From positions 50,057,473 to 50,121,472 of the forward strand of contig OZ018338.1 in NCBI GenBank assembly GCA_963969495.1: DNA of 64,000 nt. The letters run 5' to 3'. Positions 21,507 through 32,232 of this stretch are shown here, piece after piece. The position numbers and the translations under genes are program-made. The stretch comes from Ceratothoa steindachneri. Taxonomy: Eukaryota; Arthropoda; Malacostraca; Isopoda; Cymothoidae. How positions within the stretch are numbered: the first letter of the stretch is position 1; each line of letters starts with the position of its first letter. The notes under the pieces are model-generated. The model made no database searches. It had not been told where the DNA came from and saw nothing but the letters and a program-made list of their open reading frames with translations.

Positions 21507-22492
21507 TATAAGGAAGAAGATGGTGCTTGTTTCTGTACTGATGTTAATGGCCTAATGAATCAGCTAGGAAACGAGCATTTACCTGATGAATGGAGACTAT
21601 TCATCGATACAAGCACTGCTAGCCTCAAAGCTGTGTTGCAACATAATGGTAAAAAACCCCTTCAATTCCTGTCGCACTTATTGTTGGGATGATAGAGACA
21701 GTTGACTCAATGAAATTTATTTTGGAAGGTGTTCATTACTCGCATCATAAGTGGAATATCTGTGGTAATCTAAAGGTACTTTCTTTACTTCTTGAACTGC
21801 AGCAAGGATGTACAAAGAATATATGCTTCTTATGCCTATGGAACAGCCATGAAGGCAGGGATCATTAAATTGTTAAAAGGTGGCACGAAAGAGAAGAACA
21901 TATCGTTGGCTTTGGTACATCCACAGAAGATCTACCTTCCACCACTTCATATGAAACTTGGCCTTATCATGAATTTTGTTAAAGCAATGGCCCATGATTC
22001 TGATGGACTCCAGTATCTCAAGGAGAAATTTGGTGCAAGGAAAACCGATGCTAAACTTAAAGCTGTCATTTTTGTAGGGCCAGAGATCAGAGAATTAATA
22101 CGTGACAGGGAGTTCAGAAATTAACTAACTCCACTTAAGTTGGCAGCATGGGATTTATTTGTCCATGTAGTGCAGAACTTCCTTGGTAATCATAGGGATG
22201 AAAACTATAAAGAACTAGTGGACAACATGCTATAGGCCTATCAACGAATTGGGGGTGTCAGATGTTTCTTAAGATGCATTTCTTGCACTCGCATCTAGAT
22301 TTCTTTCCATCAAATATGGGTGATATTAGTGACGAACATGGAAAAAGGTTACACCGAGATATCGCAATGATGGAAAGCAGGTATTAAGGCCGCTTTAACG
22401 AAAACAAGATGGGTGACTACTGCTGGTTCCTACAACGGGAGGATCCTATATCCAGCTACAAGCGCAAGAGAAAGAGGCTCAAACATTTTTGA

Positions 22493-23790
22493 AGAAATTT
22501 ATATTTAGGTGAGTACTACCTCTTTTATATGTAATACATATCTTTTTTGGGGGGGGGTCTGCAAAAGGACGTACATAATGCCAAATAGGGTGCCCTGATT
22601 CCAAACCTTTGCCCAGAAACGTCTCATTCTTCTCACCTCGTAATAATTATATGATTAATTGATCCAAGGCGACAAAGTGAGCCATATAGCCTAGTTGCAT
22701 AACTTAGGAACCTTACGTGCTAGGACAAATATGAGCACAGATTCGAAATAAGCGTAACAAAATTAGTTAGTTACAACAACATTTACTCAAGTAGCAGAGA
22801 CAAAGTTAAAATTTGTTGGCTAGTGTTATGTGCGCGATTTTAGCCGGTACAGACTAAATGAATTTGTGCCTCACAAGTTATACATCAACTCATACTTGCA
22901 GGGAAGTCCTTCGTAGTTCTTCCAAATCGGTCGAAATTTGGCTTGTGAGCGTGGAGGATGTGATAAACTTCTCGAAAAGCCCAATCACTTAGGCGCCCTC
23001 AAAAGAGGATAATTTTAGGCCGATGAAATGCCCGCCGGAAGACAATCGACAGTCTCAGGAGACATCAGTTTATAGAGGTGACTAGTATATGGTGAAGCTG
23101 AATTAAGTATCTGACTCAAAGGATAATTTCTTCACTGTGTTCATATTTTGGCTGGGCTTACCGAAGGTTTCAGGGTAATCGAGGTAAAGAAGGACGTTGA
23201 AAAATATACTTTATTCTAATATTGGCCTATTAACGGGGCAAGCGGCACGTCACGAAGTTTCTTTGCGGGCGACTAGCAGTCTATATATATTCAACGCGAA
23301 ATAGTAAATTCTGGAGCGAAAAGACTTGGTGAATTTAAAAGGGGAGGGTGAACGAGCTAATCTTCTTAACGACAGTAATCTAATAATCTTAATAATGCAA
23401 TCATCATTTTAACTGAGCTGCTCTGACTATATATATATGCTTATTTTCCAGAGGGCGTGGCCTAGAATCGTCTGTGGGATGAGCTTCAGTTGTCGAGTTA
23501 ATTGTTCTCCACCTCTAAGGCAGAGCTACCAAAAGCTGTGCATATCGAATTACTTACATATCCTAAGTTTTATCTATATTACAGGATACGCTTGTGGCAA
23601 CTTTGTGATACAATTCCTTTTGCTAAACGGGTGTATTTACCCAGGTGCTTCGTAGACTCTGGTTTTTTGATAAATCTATTCTGAGAAGCGAATTGTTTAT
23701 TTATGCGTTGTCTTATTTACACAAATGTCTCTACCTTTCGCGCGTTCCTAAATTCGTTTTTCCTGCGCGCACTTCCAATCGCCCTTTGCC
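22493..23790. other. No recognisable gene
   Basis: No domain-bearing frame. A 9-G run lies at 22549-22557. Short frames at 23437-23684 are without similarity I recognise. Confidence 0.4.
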
Positions 23791-23894
<104 letters not shown>

Positions 23895-23938
23895 CAGGAA
23901 TATGAAGACCCAGGTGATTACACTAATCATTTATTGGC

Positions 23939-23976
23939 CGGACGTTTCGGACCTTTACTAGGACCATCTTCAGCGA
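23939..23976 (-). ncRNA. Hammerhead ribozyme-like core at the Penelope 3' terminus
   Basis: On the minus strand the order CTGAAGA (23974-23968), a stem-like stretch GGTCCTAGTAAAGGTCC, GAAAC (23948-23944) and GTC (23943-23941) follows the hammerhead consensus CUGANGA...GAAA...GUC with a very short helix III. Penelope-like elements are known to carry such minimal hammerheads in their terminal repeats. Helix II has a T-T mismatch, so activity is uncertain. Confidence 0.6.
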
Positions 23977-24415
23977 CTATATCGTCTAATGAGAAGGGGA
24001 AGGAACATTAATTGATAACAGTTAAAAGAATGCATTAAAAAAGCGGAAGAAGGCAAGTTAAAATAATAAAATTGACAATTATTAAAATTAAAGTAAAAAC
24101 ACTAATAACAATATATAGAATTAAATAATATTACCGAGTGATATTTAAAAAAAATAATAGAAAGTGAAATTATAACAAACTGACTTGATTATCACATATT
24201 AAAAGTTACTGAAGTAAACAAAAAATGACTTATTATATTAAATTGTAAAAAGAAAAAAGAAAAAAGACAAAAACCCGAAAACAAATCAGAATAAACAAAG
24301 GAACGGCTGACCTTTAACGTGGGAGTTGAGAATCAACTAACTAAACATATAAAACTACTGACGAAATTTATTCAGTTGGTCGGTTGGCTAGTTAATCTAT
24401 TGATTTGTTGGTTGG

Positions 24416-24874
24416 TTATATTGTGAATAATTTAATTGAGGAGGAGTAATTATTTAGGTTTGTATTTATTTTAATGATATATAATGACTCTAAGATTTTA
24501 AAATCAAGAGAAGTTAAGGCTGAAGATAATATAGTAAATGAATTAGAATTAAGAGGATGATGGTGATACTCTGAATGTTGCCTGATGGAAGAGGCTTCAG
24601 GTTTAGAAATGAGAATACCAGTCCTATGAGACAAACCCAAGTGCTTCACGATCCTGCAGTTGAATTTTAAGCCAGTTTGGCCTACATAACGACTGTGGCA
24701 GGTCGTACATGTATAATTGTAAATTCTGCAGGATCGCAAGCCCAAAGGGATTGGCTCCTTATGGAGAAAAAAGGAATTTAACGATACAGGGTTGGAGTTT
24801 ATACAAATGAATTGGCATCGAGGGAAATGGTTGTTGAGGGTAGAGAGAAGGAGTTTGTTAAACTCGGATGTCAA
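24416..24874 (-). pseudogene. GIY-YIG endonuclease domain of Penelope-like element 1
   Basis: A 152-codon frame. The GIY-YIG core is represented by YNYTCTTCHSRYVGQTG with an invariant-type Gly-Gln-Thr-Gly, a downstream Arg (NCRIVKH) and a Glu in LESLYIIK. The CX2C pair in the core is typical of Penelope nucleases. It is detached from the RT frame by stops around 24880-24990. Confidence 0.88.
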
Positions 24875-26039
24875 ATGCTCGAGATATGGTAGCTTAATAA
24901 AAACCTTCTGTTTAGACCAGTAGTAAATAAGGGTCCAGGATAGTATATTTTGGAGAGAAATTTGGATACTAACTGGTCGAAGATGAAATCGGGTTAATAA
25001 TTAAATTTGAAGAAATCCTTTAAATAAGTCAGTTCTTCATGAAACGATATCCAGTTAGAGCATATATGGTAGGCTCTAAAAATTCGTCTTCTATTACTGG
25101 ATAATTTAAACTGACTGGGAGAGCTACTAAAGAAATGTGTACCTAATCTAGAGGTGGTAGGTTTTCTGTAAATGGATGTATTGTAAGAGGATTCTGTTTG
25201 GACAACTTTGACATCCAAGAAAGAGATTTTGTTGTCCTTTTCTGTTGCCATAGAAAGCCTTATGTTGGGATGTTGTTGGTTAATATAATTTATAAATAGG
25301 GGGGCATGATCACTGTGCTTAAAAATTAGAAAACAGTCATCTCTAAATCTTTTGAAGACAATAGGCCTGAATTCTAAAGGACATTTGTCCAGCCACCGAG
25401 TTTCGTGGTGACCCAAAAAGCTATTGGCAAAGGAGGGACCCAGTGGGGAACCCATAGCCATGCCTTCGTGTTGTAAATAGAGCTCATTGTTGAAAAGGAA
25501 AATAGTATCACCCACGGCTAGCTTTAAAAGCTTGATGAAAAGTTGCTTAGTTAAACCCAATATTTCACTCGTATTATGAAAAAGAGTATCTGAAATAATA
25601 TTATGGGGTTCCTGTACCGGAACATTAGTAAATAATGAATCCACATCGATTGTGGCCATAAAAGAAGAATTCCCCAAACGGAGATCACTAAAATATTTGG
25701 AGAAATCGAAAGAGTCACGTAAGGTGAAGTGATTGTGTATCTTAAACATACACACAACCTCACCATGTTCAATAATCAATGTCATAATTATATCATATAT
25801 TTCCTTTATTAGTACTGAGACTCTCTGGTTTCCTCGCGTGTAGGTTATGATGAACTGGCTGTTTCGCCTCTCACGTACACAACACCTATACACATACGAC
25901 CCTCAGTATCTCCTCAAATTAATGTATGATCTTATGTGCGTAAACAAAATGTTTGTTAAACCCTGAGTTGAGGAAGGGAGAATAATGGATGTTTTTTTGT
26001 TTTTATAGTTTTCTGTGGCAGAATAGGAAAAGTTCATAA

Positions 26040-27905
26040 CTATAGATAAGTTCGTACTGAGGAAGCGAAAACGCAAGGAAGAATATAAAAATCAAATAGT
26101 CACTCCAGTAGTCATTGCTTGCTCTGATTCCACCTCAAATAATGAAACTGTTCCTCGTCCATCTGGGTCAAAATGTAGTAAGGTGAAAGAAGCCCCTCTT
26201 ATAAAGAAACGGACATATTATGATTCTTACTTTGCACATGGTTTTGTATTAAACAATGATGAAGATAATCCTCGCCCTCTTTATGTGGTATGTGGAGATA
26301 CACTCAGCAATGAAGCCATGTTACCTAGCAAGCTGAAGCTACACCTCACTACCAAATACCCTAGTATGTCACAGAAAGGCATGCAATATTTTTCTCGTTC
26401 GTTAGAAGGGCAGAAAATGGCAGCTAGTAAAATGGTCAAATGAGTAACCATAGCTGACACTGCTCTTGAAGCCTCATTTAAGGTAGCAGAACTGATAGCA
26501 GTGAAAATGAAGCCTCATACAATTGGTGAATACATTATTAACCCTGTATGTAACATAATTATCGAAACAATGCTTGGCAAAGAAACTCAGGTTGAGATTT
26601 CTAAAGTACCACTCTCCAATAGAACAATCAGTCGTAGGATATCTGAACTTTCAGCTGATATCAATGAAACACTTGTGCAGTGGATTGTATCAAATGCAAA
26701 ATTTGCTTTGCAGGGAGATGAGAGTATAGACATAGCTGGTAAATGTCAATTGCTTGGGTTTTGAAGATTCACTGATGAAGGAGTTGTAGAGGAGTTTATG
26801 TTTTGCAAAGAACTACAAACCACGTCCACTGGGATGACATCTTTGAAACCCTAACATCATATCTCAGTGACCATGGTCTTTCATTGGAAAACTGTTGCAT
26901 CATATGTACTGATGGTGCACCATCGAAGATAGGGAAGTACAAGGGGTTCATTACCATAGCACTGAAAGAAAATCCATCTATTATTACAACCCACTGTTTT
27001 CTGAACAGAGAGTCATTGGTTGCAAGAACATGTAGTGAAGAGCTAAATGAAGTTTTGAACCATACTGTCAAGATGGTGAATTTTATAAAATCCTGGCCCT
27101 TAAAATGCAGAGTTTTTCAAAAGATATGCCACGATATGAATGCAGCTAATATCTCACTGGTGTTGCATACCTGTAAGGTCCTGTGCTGAATAGGGTTCTC
27201 AAACTCAAAGATGAACTAGAAATATTTTTTGAACGGGAGAAACAAGATGCATTCCTCAGTCTGCTTCAAAATCGTACTTGGCTTTGGAAGCTGTCATTCT
27301 TGGCGGATATTTTCATTAGGCTAAATGAATTAAATCTCTCAATGGAGAGGAGACTGGAGACAATAGTTACATCAAGTAACAAACTGAAAAGTTTCCAGAG
27401 AAAGGTGGATGCATGGAAGTCAGCTGTTCAAAAAAACACCTATCAAACTTTCCTTCTCTTCTCAAGCAAGCAAGAAATAATACTTTTGGACGCCTCAAAG
27501 ATCAAATTCTACATCACTTTTTCCGGCTGAAAAAAGCAGTATATTTTTATTTCCATTCCCCTTCTACAGAAAATCTCGACTGGATTGCATCACCCTTCGA
27601 ACTGGCTGACAGGGCTGAGGGACTGGACTTCACGGCGATAGAACGTGACGAATTTATTGATCTGTGTGCTTACTCTATCCTAAAAGTTAAATTCTAGAAG
27701 ACTAGTGGAGGAGTATCCAAATTTGGATGAAAAAGGTACATATCTACTTTTACCTTTATCTACAGCGTATTTGTGTGAGCAAGCCATGGCAACAATGAAA
27801 TATAAATCCAGAAATAAACTTTTATCTATTGAGGACAAAATGCGAGTAGCATTATCAGCAATTAAGAGTTTGTGTTCCAAGCAGCCATCTCAGGTTTCGC
27901 ATTGA
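26040..27905 (+). pseudogene. hAT transposase-derived gene, ZBED5-like, decayed
   Basis: The reading begins with a basic stretch, then DSYFAHGFVLNNDED, a BED-type zinc finger remnant (VVCGDTLSNEAM...KLKLHLTTKYP, 26290-26360), TIADTALEASFKVAELIAVK, PLSNRTISRRISELSADI (26610-26660), FALQGDESIDIAGKCQLL (26702-26755) where a hAT catalytic Asp is expected, and CIICTDGAPSKIGKYKGF, HCFLNRESLVARTC (26900-27035). Later blocks include LADIFIRLNELNLSMERRLE, TENLDWIASPFELADRAEG and the dimerisation end LLLPLSTAYLCEQAMATMKY...RVALSAI (27750-27880). This is the order of vertebrate/arthropod ZBED5/SCAND3-type hAT proteins. Several stops (26441, 26762, 27187) and shifts show it is not functional. Terminal repeats were not identified. 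Confidence 0.9.
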
Positions 27906-28959
27906 TAAATACATGGCTCAGATTGTGGTATATTTTGCTATCTTACTATTGATAATCATATTTTTGTATGGTATGCTGTTCTTTTTTATTATTTATAAAG
28001 CAATATCAGAGTTGTGCGCGTGTCCCTTACTCACCATTACGGTTTATAAGGGTTTTGGAACCTAACCACACTCAGATGAGGACGTGGCAGGCATTTTCCC
28101 ATTGTACACCAGGAATGGTTTCTGTCCTCTCTTGGGCATTAGATATTTCCTTTCAAGCAGAGGGAGTGCAGCTGCACCTGGAATTGATGAACTCTATTTT
28201 TTCAGTATGTATTCCAGCAGATCTACAGTGACTTACAAAGAGCACTGAATTCCATTAATGCATTGGAATACAAGTACCTTCCTTTGGGCTTCATGGCAAA
28301 GAAGATGGGTAATGGCCGACGGGAATCTAAAGTTACGTGACATTCCGCCGCGTCTTTTTCGTAAACATAACCCCACCTCCCGTTGCCTCAATAGCTTCAG
28401 CTCGTTTTCTGTTGCATTTGAATCGGACACACCCGGAATAGAGAGTTATTTAATGGAACGCACCCCTGGAATTTACTATGATGACTGCTTGGTCCGCAGA
28501 CTGCCCTGTCCCGGTACCGGTACGAAAGGGGTCGCTACCGCTTGTCCCTTGTACTCGGGACGGTTTCGTACACACATGACCGTATCATTGTAGGGTTTTT
28601 GTCGGAGGTATGTCTCATCCATAGGATTTAGTAGTTTGGATGTTGTTTGCATGCTCGGGGCCTGAGGAATAGGGTCTCCATCCACCACCTGAGCGCGTTT
28701 TTTTTCTATTTTTTTGTTTTTCGATTTGCGGTTGTTTCTTAATATTTGTTATGCTGTCTATTTGTGGGTATTCTCTATAACCAATTATTTGTTAGACTAA
28801 AGTGATTTTTCGGTGGCTATGCCACTTTGTGCGATTGCCAGATGAGACCTTTCCAAAAACACATTGAATTAATCAATGAGCAAAAGTGTCTCCTTTTGAA
28901 TGTCATAAATTTACATAATGGAAAGAAAATTTAGTTTATCATTGCAATCTTTCGTTATG
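27906..28959. other. No recognisable gene
   Basis: Frames around 27968-28688 (up to 111 codons at 28258-28593) lack recognisable domains. The region may include the end of the hAT element. Nothing else is supported. Confidence 0.4.
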
Positions 28960-29665
28960 AAGACTTCCTAAATTCTTTTTTCTTATCAGCCAAGGTCTGT
29001 ATACTTGTCTGGATGTCTTTTTCATTAGATTCTATGAACATATGGTATATATGTTTTTCCCGATTATTTTAGGGCTTTATTATTTGATCAATTAAATTGT
29101 GTAATTGGCTTAAGTTTTTAGTGCTTTGGTATCATAACTTCATCCGCTTGTTCGCAAGACTCGAGAAAAGGTTTATACATTTTCTTTACGTTCTCCTTCT
29201 GGAAAGTGGGCTTTTATTCACTCACAAATCATGAATTTATGTTTAACAAAGTCAACTCTACCAAAATGTGTGAATCATGATTGGGATTGTAAAAGTTTAA
29301 TATGAATTTGAAAAAGATTTTAGATGTGGTCAATGTCCCCCTAAAAAGTTTTAGAAACTTCGTTTATCAAATTTTCGTCGTGAAACAAATCCACGTGATA
29401 GCGATCCAAAATTTCAACAAGAAAATTATCCTTTATAAAATTTAATAATTTTAACCCCTTAAGGGACGCATTAGATAGCAAATTTAAAGTTAGTATAGTT
29501 GAAGTCACCGACTAGAATACAAATAATGAATTAATTCCTTGATTTGATGAGGTTTTCGAGAGATTCATACGTCACTTTGTCGTTTGACATTTTTAAATAG
29601 ATGCTTATAGCATATAATAAAGGGAAACTTTGTTTGCATGGATTCTAGTAAATACCATTTAATTG
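28960..29665 (-). pseudogene. CR1-like LINE: apurinic-type endonuclease end and linker, decayed
   Basis: On the minus strand an endonuclease motif VGDFNYTN lies near 29515-29492, preceded by YESLENLIKSRN. After a frameshift comes FIKDNFLVEILDRYHVDLF and DENLINEVSKTF (29440-29340), which match the C-terminal part of CR1-type endonucleases, and then shifted pieces up to RKIAMIN (near 28955), resembling the pre-RT linker. There are multiple stops and shifts. The expected final SDH motif was not clear (GDID is seen). RT is not recognised beyond it. Confidence 0.65.
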
Positions 29666-29992
29666 TTCGGTAAAGTTGAAGATAAGCTATGAGTTACTAT
29701 ATGTGGAGCCTACGACCCCTCCATACTCCCCCACTCGCCCTCAGGAACAAGTAGTATGACGAAAGATTCTGGAACAAAGGACAAAAGCACAATCGTAGCC
29801 GAGGAGCTTATCTCCAACTTTACCAATTGTTCTTTAATTTTTTTTTTTTATTCAACCATTTTAGTTTTAAAAACTAAATTAATTCCTGGACAACCTAATA
29901 TATCTGCAGTTCCACGCCCTCTACAATCCTCTCTTTCTCTATTAAAACGTTTATACCTAGGAGCAACATGAAGTCCTTCTCCCCTAAAATCT
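29666..29992. other. No recognisable gene
   Basis: Gap between the LINE remnant and the left LTR-like repeat. It contains a short poly-T tract near 29840. Confidence 0.4.
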
Positions 29993-30596
29993 TGTAGGGG
30001 TAAAAAGATGTATAAGAGAAAAACTTCTTTCCAAAAGCAAAAATATAAATAGCCCATTAAATTACCAACTCAAAACGGACTTGGCCGTAGCGTGACGGCA
30101 GAGTGCTGGCCTCTGGATTAAAAAGACCCGAGATCGATCCCAGAGTCCACAATTTTTAAAAGGGAGAAGATCCCATAAGAAAACGGAAAACGCCTTATGG
30201 ACGACTCAAGAGAAAACCGCTGTCAAGGAAAACGGAAAGAAAACGACTTTAAGGGCTAACACGTCTCAACTCATCAAGAAATCATCACGTCATCAAGAAG
30301 CAAGAAGAACTCATCCAGTCATCAAGAATTAAGAAGAAAACATCACTTTGATAAAAAATATGGAAGAAATCATCACATCAAGATAAAAGCAAGTTATTAT
30401 GAAGATACATCAAGAAAAGTAGATCAAGAACTAACCCAGCCAAATTAAAAGAAGTAGGAATATCAGCCTACAAGAATACGAAGAGTCAGATATCTGAAGA
30501 CAAATGTTTGAAGGGGCATCTTCAGTCAAGAAGTAATAAATAGATATGATAAATAAGAAAAGTAATTATAATAAAGAAGAGCCCCCTTCCCTTCCA
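29993..30596 (+). repeat. Left LTR-like repeat (with TATA box and tRNA-like module)
   Basis: It contains ATATAAATAGCCC near 30045, then a 73-nt tRNA-like sequence, then an A-rich region with many ATCAAGAA strings. It shares the upstream 80 bp with the right repeat but nothing before TGTAG, which fixes the left boundary. Confidence 0.75.
30077..30149 (+). tRNA. tRNA-like module (not a functional tRNA), left copy
   Basis: It is 73 nt from GGACTTG to GAGTCCA, so the ends can pair like an acceptor stem with one wobble and one mismatch. An A-box-like TAGCGTGACGG and a B-box-like GATCGATCC sit at tRNA spacing, and a T-run follows shortly. The anticodon arm does not fold convincingly, so this is a tRNA-derived promoter module rather than a gene. 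Confidence 0.65.
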
Positions 30597-30898
30597 TAAC
30601 TGGTGACCCTCAAAAGGCCGAACAATCTTCTGATCTTCGTTACAACTGCACCTGCTCTCCTACTAGAGATAAGAAAAGGTGCTGCAGGAAACTTCAGGAG
30701 ATCCGGGAAGGAGATGCTATATTACTCATTGATTAAGAGACTTCGCCACGCACTCCTCAATCCCACTGAATCAACTCCACTTATCCCGCAGACTCGGAGG
30801 TTGTAGGAGGGAGAGCTACTAGTAATCCTCGATTAAGAAATCCAAGACTAGTCTCTCCCCAATCCTCAAATTCGCTCCGCGTTCTAGAAAGGGACCTG

Positions 30899-31391
30899 TG
30901 TAGAGGTGCGAAGATGTATAAGAGAAAAACTTCCTTCCAAAAGCGAGAATATAAATAGCCCATTAAATTACCAAGTCAAAAGGGACTTGGCCGTAGCGTG
31001 ACGGCAGAGTGCTGGCTTCTGGATTCAAAGATCCGAGATCGATCCCACAGTCCACAAATTTTTACGGAGAAGATCCCAGAAGAAAACGGAAAACGCCTTA
31101 TGGACAACTCAAAAAATCGACTCAAGAGAAAACCGCTGTAAAGGTAAACGGAAAGAAAACGACTTCAAGGGCTAACTCGTCTCAACTCATCAAGAATCAT
31201 CACGTCATTAAGAATTTGGAAGGAACGTACCACATCAAGAATCAAGAAAGAATTACGAAGATCAACTATAACCCAGCCAACTAGAATATGGAGTCAAAAT
31301 AAAAAAAGGAAGAAATGTTTCAAGGGGCAACTTCAGACAAGAAATAAATAAATATAAATATGCCCCGCCCCCCTAATCTCTTTCCTGTACA
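30899..31391 (+). repeat. Right LTR-like repeat
   Basis: Same architecture as the left repeat, about 110 bp shorter, mainly through loss within the ATCAAGAA-rich part. ATATAAATAGCCC lies near 30949. Confidence 0.75.
30983..31054 (+). tRNA. tRNA-like module (not a functional tRNA), right copy
   Basis: Same A and B box strings as the left copy; it is 72 nt long with a few substitutions. Because both LTR-like repeats contain it at the same offset, it was probably present before the repeats were duplicated. Confidence 0.65.
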
Positions 31392-32232
31392 TAATTCCAT
31401 CTCTCGAACATTATTATTTGTTCAAAATTCTCTTTTGCGATCATTGATCTAAATTCGTCGAGTTAATTTCTTATGCTACAAACACTGGTGGAGTATACTT
31501 TAACTTATAGTATAGTTACAAGTTCCGATAAATGTATTATCTCTTTGGGCCGGGATTATTTTGAAGGAAAAATTGCGAAGAATTATCTAATATCCTACCA
31601 AACCTCGCGAATCTAATACGATTAGATACTAGTCTATCTGACATAAAAAGGTAATGTCTTTGGTATAAATAATAAAAATTTTTGACAAAATATATTTCTT
31701 ATTTTTTGCAAGGAACTACTACAATAGTTATTAATGTAAGACGCCCTGCCAAGAAAGTTGTGCGAAGCCACTCAAGGCAGGATACCTGAAAGGATAATTT
31801 TTCATCTGTGTCTTTAAGTTTTCTCAATAGTGTCCTATAAGCCGCAGGCAGCCTCTCCCATCTAGGAGAAAAATGTTACTAGTTTCAACATGAATTATAA
31901 TACCATATCTGCAAAGTCATAAACTGACTCAGTTCTATCATCGAATTAGCATTCACGTCTTACGTCTTGAATAAGTTAGAAAAACAAAGTGTATAGTAGA
32001 AGTTGAGTGGATAGAGCTTGTAGAGTAAAGTAAGAAAGGGAAAAAGTAGAGTTGATCATAGATGCTAGGTGGCCAGCCATCTCTTGGTTTCTTCTTGTTT
32101 CATCTTATTTCTCAATGTTCATATGTTGTTGTTTGGAGGCACTCACGCCTCTTTTGCTATTCGTTCTTTTTTGATTTTTTTATTCAGTGCAGATTTAGTT
32201 TTTGTGATGTTCTTTCTATTTCACAGTATCTT
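31392..32232. other. No recognisable gene; may include the 3' end of LINE copy B
   Basis: No domain-bearing frame. The right side adjoins the end of the minus-strand LINE ORF2 and could hold its 3' untranslated region. Confidence 0.4.

Larger units (their letters stand above)
19529..22492 (+). pseudogene. Arthropod repeated 'uncharacterised protein' ORF family member, interrupted by a mariner
   Basis: From ATG at 19529 the reading shows a C-rich start (INSPDNFCYICGRYTL), then GCKVGDQDKPWATHKSCTVC, an acidic linker (SSPGEEDIND) and NAEVFGSRLQQWNLLEDG near 20090-20145. After a 1.3-kb mariner it resumes with FCTDVNGLMNQLGNEHLPDE (21530) and DEWRLFIDTS, then PQKIYLPPLHMKLGLIMNFV (21920-21980), FVGPEIRELI (22072) and HSHLDFF-type sequence, ending with a basic YKRKRKRLKHF tail at 22492. 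This matches a high-copy family in arthropod genomes usually annotated as an uncharacterised protein; its role is not established, and a mobile origin is likely. Stops near 19601, 19857 and 20022 and later frameshifts show it is dead. Confidence 0.85.
29993..31391 (+). mobile_element. Internally deleted LTR retrotransposon (TRIM-like), 1.4 kb
   Basis: Two direct repeats (29993-30596 and 30899-31391) both start TGTAG(A/G)GG and end in CA. After the left repeat comes TAACTGGTGACCC, placed and shaped like a primer-binding site/leader of arthropod LTR elements. Just before the right repeat lies AGAAAGGGACC, a plausible polypurine tract. Only about 300 bp separates them and no gag or pol is recognised. 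The two repeats differ by many substitutions and indels, so the element is old. No matching target duplication was seen. Alternative: two independent copies of a SINE-like repeat; the primer-site and purine-tract positions argue for an LTR element. Confidence 0.65.

Noticed and set aside
30077..30149. A functional tRNA gene
   Set aside because: The anticodon arm does not fold properly, and an almost identical copy sits in the second LTR-like repeat.
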